A stretch of DNA of 64,000 bases, taken from positions 1,534,320-1,598,319 of the forward strand of contig NZ_LJYW01000001.1 in the NCBI RefSeq assembly GCF_001305515.1, written 5' to 3'. How positions within the stretch are numbered: position 1 is the stretch's first letter; each line of letters begins with the position of its first letter. The position numbers and the translations under genes were made by a program. This document shows, piece after piece, positions 60,488 through 64,000 of this stretch. Source of the DNA: Prosthecodimorpha hirschii (GTDB taxonomy: Bacteria; Pseudomonadota; Alphaproteobacteria; Rhizobiales; Ancalomicrobiaceae). The notes beneath the pieces are model-generated. The model had not been told where the DNA came from. It made no database searches and saw nothing but the letters and a program-made list of their open reading frames with translations.

Positions 60488-61447
60488 ATGAAATTCGCGC
60501 TCGCCTTCTCGGCCGTCGCCGCTCTCGGCGCCGCCCTTCTCGGTCCCGCCGCGCCCGTTTCCGCCCAGGAGACCAAGGTGGCGATCGGCTTCAGCGGCTG
60601 GACCGGCTTCGCGCCGCTGACGCTGGCCAAGGAGGCCGGCATCTTCAAGAAGAACGGCCTTGATGTCACGCTGACCAAGATCCCGCAGAAGGACCGCCAT
60701 CTGGCGCTCGCCTCCGGGGCGATCCAGTGCGCCGCCACCACGGTCGAGACCTGGGTCGTCTGGAACGCCGCCGGCGTCGCCGCCAAGCAGATCTTCCAGC
60801 TCGACAAGTCCTACGGCGCCGACGGCATGGTCGTGCGCAATGCGATCGCCTCGATCAAGGACCTCAAGGGCAAGACCGTCGCGGCGTCTGCGCCCGGCAC
60901 CGCGCCCTATTTCACGCTCGCCTGGTTCCTCAAGAAGAGCGGCCTCAGCGTGAAGGACGTGACCGTCGTCAATCTCGAGCCCGGCCCGGCCGCGCAGGCC
61001 TTCCTGGCCGGCCAGAACGACGCCGCGATGACCTACGAGCCCTATCTCTCCAGCGTCCGCGACAAGCCCGAAGCCGGCAAGATCATCGCCACCACGCTCG
61101 ACTATCCGATGATCATGGACACTTTCGGCTGCACGCCGAAGTTCCTGGACGACAATCCGAAGGTCGCCAAGGCGCTCGCCGACAGCTACTTCGAGGCGGT
61201 CGCCATGATCGAGAAGGAGCCGGCCAAGTCCTACGAGATCATGGGCGCCGACGTGAAGCAGACCGGCGACCAGTTCGCCTCGTCCGCCAAGTATCTGCGC
61301 TGGCAGGACAAGGCCGCCAACCAGAAGTTCTTCTCCGGCGACATCCTGACCTTCTCGGAGGAAGCCGCCAACCTGCTGCTGGAAGTCGGCATCATCAAGT
61401 CCAAGCCGGACATCAAGACGATCATCGATACCCGCTTCATCCAGTGA
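60488..61447 (+). CDS. ABC transporter substrate-binding protein, NMT1/SsuA-like
   Basis: 319-residue periplasmic binding protein with a signal peptide (MKFALAFSAVAALGAALLGPAAPVSAQ). Core: TKVAIGFSGWTGFAPLTLAKEAGIFKKNGLDVTLTKIPQKDRHLALASGAIQCAATTVETWVVW, KGKTVAASAPGTAPYFTLAWFLKKSGL. The pattern fits the nitrate/taurine/pyrimidine-precursor group; its ligand cannot be told from sequence. Its permease and ATPase are encoded 0.6 kb downstream beyond a DNA glycosylase gene. ATG 60488 follows GGGAGG. Confidence 0.9.
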   Translation: MKFALAFSAVAALGAALLGPAAPVSAQETKVAIGFSGWTGFAPLTLAKEAGIFKKNGLDVTLTKIPQKDRHLALASGAIQCAATTVETWVVWNAAGVAAKQIFQLDKSYGADGMVVRNAIASIKDLKGKTVAASAPGTAPYFTLAWFLKKSGLSVKDVTVVNLEPGPAAQAFLAGQNDAAMTYEPYLSSVRDKPEAGKIIATTLDYPMIMDTFGCTPKFLDDNPKVAKALADSYFEAVAMIEKEPAKSYEIMGADVKQTGDQFASSAKYLRWQDKAANQKFFSGDILTFSEEAANLLLEVGIIKSKPDIKTIIDTRFIQ

Positions 61448-61466
61448 TGCGGGCAGGGCCGACCCG

Positions 61467-61973
61467 GTGGCGGTGCTCGCCGACGTGCTGCGGCCCGGCC
61501 TGAAGGTCGTGTTCTGCGGCACCCGCCCGGGCACGCGATCGGCCGCGGCCGGCGCCTATTATGCCGGTCCGGGCAACCGCTTCTGGCCGATGCTGGCAAG
61601 CCTCGGCCTGGTGCCGCCGGATTTCGACCCGCGCGGCTTCGAGACGGTCTGGCGGCACGGCATCGGCCTGACCGATCTCTGCAAGACCTCCGCCGGCCCC
61701 GATGCCAGCATCCGGGCCGGCGACTTCGACGTGGCGGGTCTGGCCGAGGCCGTCGGACGGGCCGCACCGGCCCGGCTGGCCTTCAACGGCAAGCGCGCGG
61801 CCGCGGCCGCGCTCGGCACCCCGTCCGAACGCCTCGCCTACGGGCTGCAGCCGGAGCGCTTCGCCGGCGCCGTCGTCCACGTCCTGCCGTCGACCTCCGG
61901 CGCGGCGCGGGCGGCGTGGTCGCCGGAACCCTGGGCGCGGCTGGCGCGCGAAATCCTCGCGTCCGTCGGCTGA
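61467..61973 (+). CDS. mug: mismatch-specific uracil/thymine-DNA glycosylase (Mug family)
   Basis: 168-residue base-excision repair enzyme removing uracil or damaged pyrimidines opposite guanine. Motifs: VVFCGTRPGTRSA (GINPG-type catalytic loop, here GTRPG), AGPGNRFWPMLASLGL, HGIGLTDLCKT and VLPSTSGAARA. Start GTG 61467 or 61473. It is embedded between the binding-protein and permease genes of one importer, on the same strand and only 19 bp from the former, so it is likely transcribed with transport genes unrelated to repair. Confidence 0.9.
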   Translation: MAVLADVLRPGLKVVFCGTRPGTRSAAAGAYYAGPGNRFWPMLASLGLVPPDFDPRGFETVWRHGIGLTDLCKTSAGPDASIRAGDFDVAGLAEAVGRAAPARLAFNGKRAAAAALGTPSERLAYGLQPERFAGAVVHVLPSTSGAARAAWSPEPWARLAREILASVG

Positions 61974-62091
61974 CCGACTGCCCGGAGGGCTGCGCGCCCG
62001 GAGGACCGCCTTCCCCCGTGCGCCGGCCGCCGCCCGGCCCCAATCCGGGCGGATCGACCGCCCGCTTCCCCTTTCTCACCAAGGGTGTTGA

Positions 62092-62865
62092 ATGAGACCG
62101 CTCGAACCCGTCTCCCCCTGGCTCCGGATCGTGCTCGGCATCGCCTTCTTCGTCGTCTTCGTCGCCGCCTGGTCCTTCGCGACCTTCGGCGGCTTCGTCT
62201 CGAAGACCTTCCTGGCCGATCCCTTGACCATGGTGAATGACGGCTGGACGCTGATCGCCAAGTTCGGCTTCATGACCGATATCGGCATGACCATCTGGCG
62301 GGTCGTCGGCGGCTTCGTGCTGGCCGCGCTGGTCGCCGTGCCGCTCGGCATCCTGATGGGCGCCTACAAGCCGGTCGAGGCCTTCTTCGAGCCCTTCGTC
62401 TCCTTCGCCCGCTACCTGCCGGCCTCGGCCTTCATCCCGCTCCTGATCCTCTGGGCCGGCATCGGCGAATTGCAGAAGCTGCTGGTCATCTTCATCGGCT
62501 CGGTGTTCCAGATCGTCCTGATGGTCGCCGTCGCGGTCGGCTCGACCCGGCGCGACCTGGTCGAGGCCGCCTATACGCTCGGCGCGCGCGATGCCGGCAT
62601 CGTCCGGCGCGTCATGATGCCGGCCAACGCGCCCGAGATCGCCGAGATCCTGCGCCTCGTGCTCGGCTGGGCCTGGACCTACGTGATCGTCGCCGAACTG
62701 ATCGGCTCGTCCTCGGGCATCGGCCACATGATCGTCGACAGCCAGTCGCTGCTCGCCACCGGCCAGATCATCTTCGGCATCATCGTCATCGGCCTGATCG
62801 GGCTGGTGTCCGACTTCCTGTTCAAGGCGGTCAACCGCACCCTGTTCCCGTGGAAATTCGCATGA
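62092..62865 (+). CDS. nitrate/taurine-family ABC transporter permease
   Basis: 257-residue membrane protein of the SsuC/TauC class: helices at about 13-35, 66-88, 99-120, 125-145 and near the C-terminus; coupling loop EAAYTLGARDAGIVRRVMMPANAPEI; ending LTGLVSDFLFKAVNR-like GLVSDFLFKAVNRTLFPWKFA. It overlaps the ATPase gene by 4 bp. Confidence 0.92.
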   Translation: MRPLEPVSPWLRIVLGIAFFVVFVAAWSFATFGGFVSKTFLADPLTMVNDGWTLIAKFGFMTDIGMTIWRVVGGFVLAALVAVPLGILMGAYKPVEAFFEPFVSFARYLPASAFIPLLILWAGIGELQKLLVIFIGSVFQIVLMVAVAVGSTRRDLVEAAYTLGARDAGIVRRVMMPANAPEIAEILRLVLGWAWTYVIVAELIGSSSGIGHMIVDSQSLLATGQIIFGIIVIGLIGLVSDFLFKAVNRTLFPWKFA

Positions 62866-63647
62866 GCAAGCTCAGCATCGAGGGCGTCGGGCGCGTCTTC
62901 CCCGGCGTGCGCGGCGGCAAGCCGGTCACCGCCCTGCAGCCGACCACCCTGGCGGTGGCGCCGAACGACTTCATCACCGTGCTCGGACCGTCCGGTTGCG
63001 GCAAGTCGACCCTGCTCCGGATCGTCGCCGGTCTGGACCATCCGACCTCCGGCCGCGTGCTGCTCGACGGCCGCGCCGTCACCCGGCCGGGACCCGACCG
63101 CGGCATGGTGTTCCAGTCCTACACGCTGTTCCCGTGGCTGACGGTCGCCGAGAACATCGCCTTCGGGCTGGAGGAGAAGCGCGTCGCCAGACCCGAGCAG
63201 GCCCGAATCGTCGCCGAATATGTCGAGAAGGTCGGCCTCCGCGGCTTCGAGCACCACTATCCGAAGCAACTGTCCGGCGGCATGCAGCAGCGCACCGCCA
63301 TCGCCCGCGCGCTCGCCAACGATCCGGAGATCCTGCTCCTCGACGAGCCCTTCGGCGCGCTCGACAACCAGACCCGCGGGCTGATGCAGGAACTGCTGCT
63401 CGGCATCTGGGAGCGCGAGCAGAAGACCGTGATGTTCGTCACCCACGACATCGAGGAGGCGATCTTCCTCGCCTCCCGCGTCATCGTGATGAGCGCCCGC
63501 CCCGGCCGCATCAAGGCCGACATCAAGGTCGACCTGCCGCATCCGCGCCACTACACGGTCAAGACCAGCCCGGAATTCTCCGCCCTCAAGGCCCGCCTGA
63601 CCGAGGAAATCCGCGTCGAAGCCGTGCTGGCCGCCGCCGAGCACTGA
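62862..63647 (+). CDS. nitrate/taurine-family ABC transporter ATP-binding protein
   Basis: 261-residue ATPase: Walker A GPSGCGKSTLLRIVAGLD, Q-loop VFQSYTLFPWLTVAENIAFG, signature LSGGMQQRTAIARALANDP, Walker B ILLLDEPFGALDNQTRGLMQ, switch VTHDIEEAIFLASRVIVM. It completes the importer whose binding protein is at 60488-61447. Confidence 0.94.
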   Translation: MSKLSIEGVGRVFPGVRGGKPVTALQPTTLAVAPNDFITVLGPSGCGKSTLLRIVAGLDHPTSGRVLLDGRAVTRPGPDRGMVFQSYTLFPWLTVAENIAFGLEEKRVARPEQARIVAEYVEKVGLRGFEHHYPKQLSGGMQQRTAIARALANDPEILLLDEPFGALDNQTRGLMQELLLGIWEREQKTVMFVTHDIEEAIFLASRVIVMSARPGRIKADIKVDLPHPRHYTVKTSPEFSALKARLTEEIRVEAVLAAAEH

Positions 63648-63833
63648 CGCGGGATTCGGCCGGCCTTGCCTTGGGCGGCGCTGACGCCTGGACCCGCGGT
63701 CCGGCGCCGGCCGCAAGCCGCCTGACGAAACGTCAGCCGGTCAAAGGCCTTGCCCCGGACGGCGGGAACGTTACATGGTCGGAGGAACCGCCCGGCAGAC
63801 GGCGGACCTGGGATCATGGAAGTGGGAGGCGGC

Positions 63834-64000
63834 ATGCAATCCGGCGCGGGACGGGGGTTCGAGGATCTCGGCATCGAACCCGGTCCGGTGCAGGCGGCCC
63901 TTGACGAGGCGGTGGCCCGTTTCGGGCCGCGGCCGGCAGTCGATTTTCTCGGTCGGCGCTGGAGTTTCGCGGAAATCGGCGCGCTGGTCGACCGGGCCAC
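63834..64000 (+). CDS. AMP-dependent synthetase/ligase (5' part only)
   Basis: The first ~55 residues of an ANL-type ligase run off the window edge: after a Gly-rich start comes PVQAALDEAVARFGPRPAVDFLGRRWSFAEIGALVDRA, matching the N-terminus of long-chain-fatty-acid or related CoA ligases. ATG 63834 has GGAGG 4 bp upstream; ATG 63816 is an alternative. A CTGACG-AAA-CGTCAG hairpin lies at 63722-63736 in the gap before it. Confidence 0.75.
   Translation, partial: MQSGAGRGFEDLGIEPGPVQAALDEAVARFGPRPAVDFLGRRWSFAEIGALVDRA

Noticed and set aside
63722-63736. CTGACG-AAA-CGTCAG hairpin as a terminator or regulator site
   Set aside because: Short stem without T-tract; similar to the CTGACG/CGTCAG pair at 48093-48115, but two short copies are not enough to claim a shared element.
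1-64000. tRNA, rRNA, CRISPR array, insertion sequence, prophage or replication-origin signals
   Set aside because: I looked for clover-leaf-like TTCGA arms, regular spaced repeats, transposase or integrase motifs and DnaA/parAB-type genes and saw none that hold up.

Overview
The window is G+C-rich (about 70% by eye), densely coded and runs in operons with many 4-bp ATGA/GTGA overlaps. Nitrogen-fixation accessory genes, molybdenum genes, a group 2 Mrp antiporter, many periplasmic-binding-protein ABC systems and TRAP transport point to a diazotrophic alphaproteobacterium, probably Hyphomicrobiales (rhizobiales-like). This is an inference; there is no rRNA or tRNA to place it. I see no tRNA, rRNA, CRISPR array, insertion sequence or phage gene, and no gene-free stretch longer than about 300 bases.

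Layout. 1-9.2 kb: an import and catabolism island. It holds a truncated binding protein, an XRE-cupin regulator and an M29/NicX-like metalloprotein on the minus strand. Divergent from these run a Rieske oxygenase, its flavin/[2Fe-2S] reductase, a complete polar amino-acid ABC transporter and an aspartoacylase-like deacylase. 9.3-14.4 kb: a minus-strand nif accessory operon iscA-nifU-nifS-nifV-cysE-nifW behind a recognisable sigma-54 -24/-12 promoter and a NifA-type TGT-N10-ACA box. 14.6-18.2 kb: DUF1330, a small CxxC protein in a low-GC patch, then nifQ, modD, mop and a DUF2478 gene, i.e. molybdenum handling for nitrogenase. 18.3-24.4 kb: six-gene Mrp-type Na+(K+)/H+ antiporter with fused A and B subunits.

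24.5-44.8 kb: the most interesting part. It contains two loci of a reductive nicotinate pathway as known from Eubacterium barkeri: an enamidase gene divergent from ferredoxin-NADP reductase (24.5-26.6 kb), and an operon with molybdenum hydroxylase (FAD subunit plus fused [2Fe-2S]/Mo subunit), 6-hydroxynicotinate reductase, UPF0280, two DUF1185 paralogues and a branched-chain-type ABC importer (32.6-44.7 kb). A nearly identical 18-bp palindromic site lies about 50 bp upstream of both fpr and the hydroxylase operon, which ties the loci together. Between them sit a LuxR-type regulator, two secreted proteins of unknown role, an MmcQ/YjbR protein, an orphan CobT-like von Willebrand A protein, a DUF707 protein and a MarR regulator.

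44.9-48.0 kb: PepSY protein, cytochrome b561, OmpR-type response regulator and histidine kinase. 48.3-56.9 kb: an SDR and TRAP transporter (fused DctQM plus DctP) divergent from an IclR regulator, thiolase, acyl-CoA ligase and DUF296 protein, probably uptake and CoA-dependent breakdown of a carboxylic acid. 57.1-63.6 kb: two nitrate/sulfonate/taurine-family ABC importers, one carrying an OsmC gene and the other interrupted by a mug-type DNA glycosylase gene. The window ends inside an AMP-dependent ligase gene.
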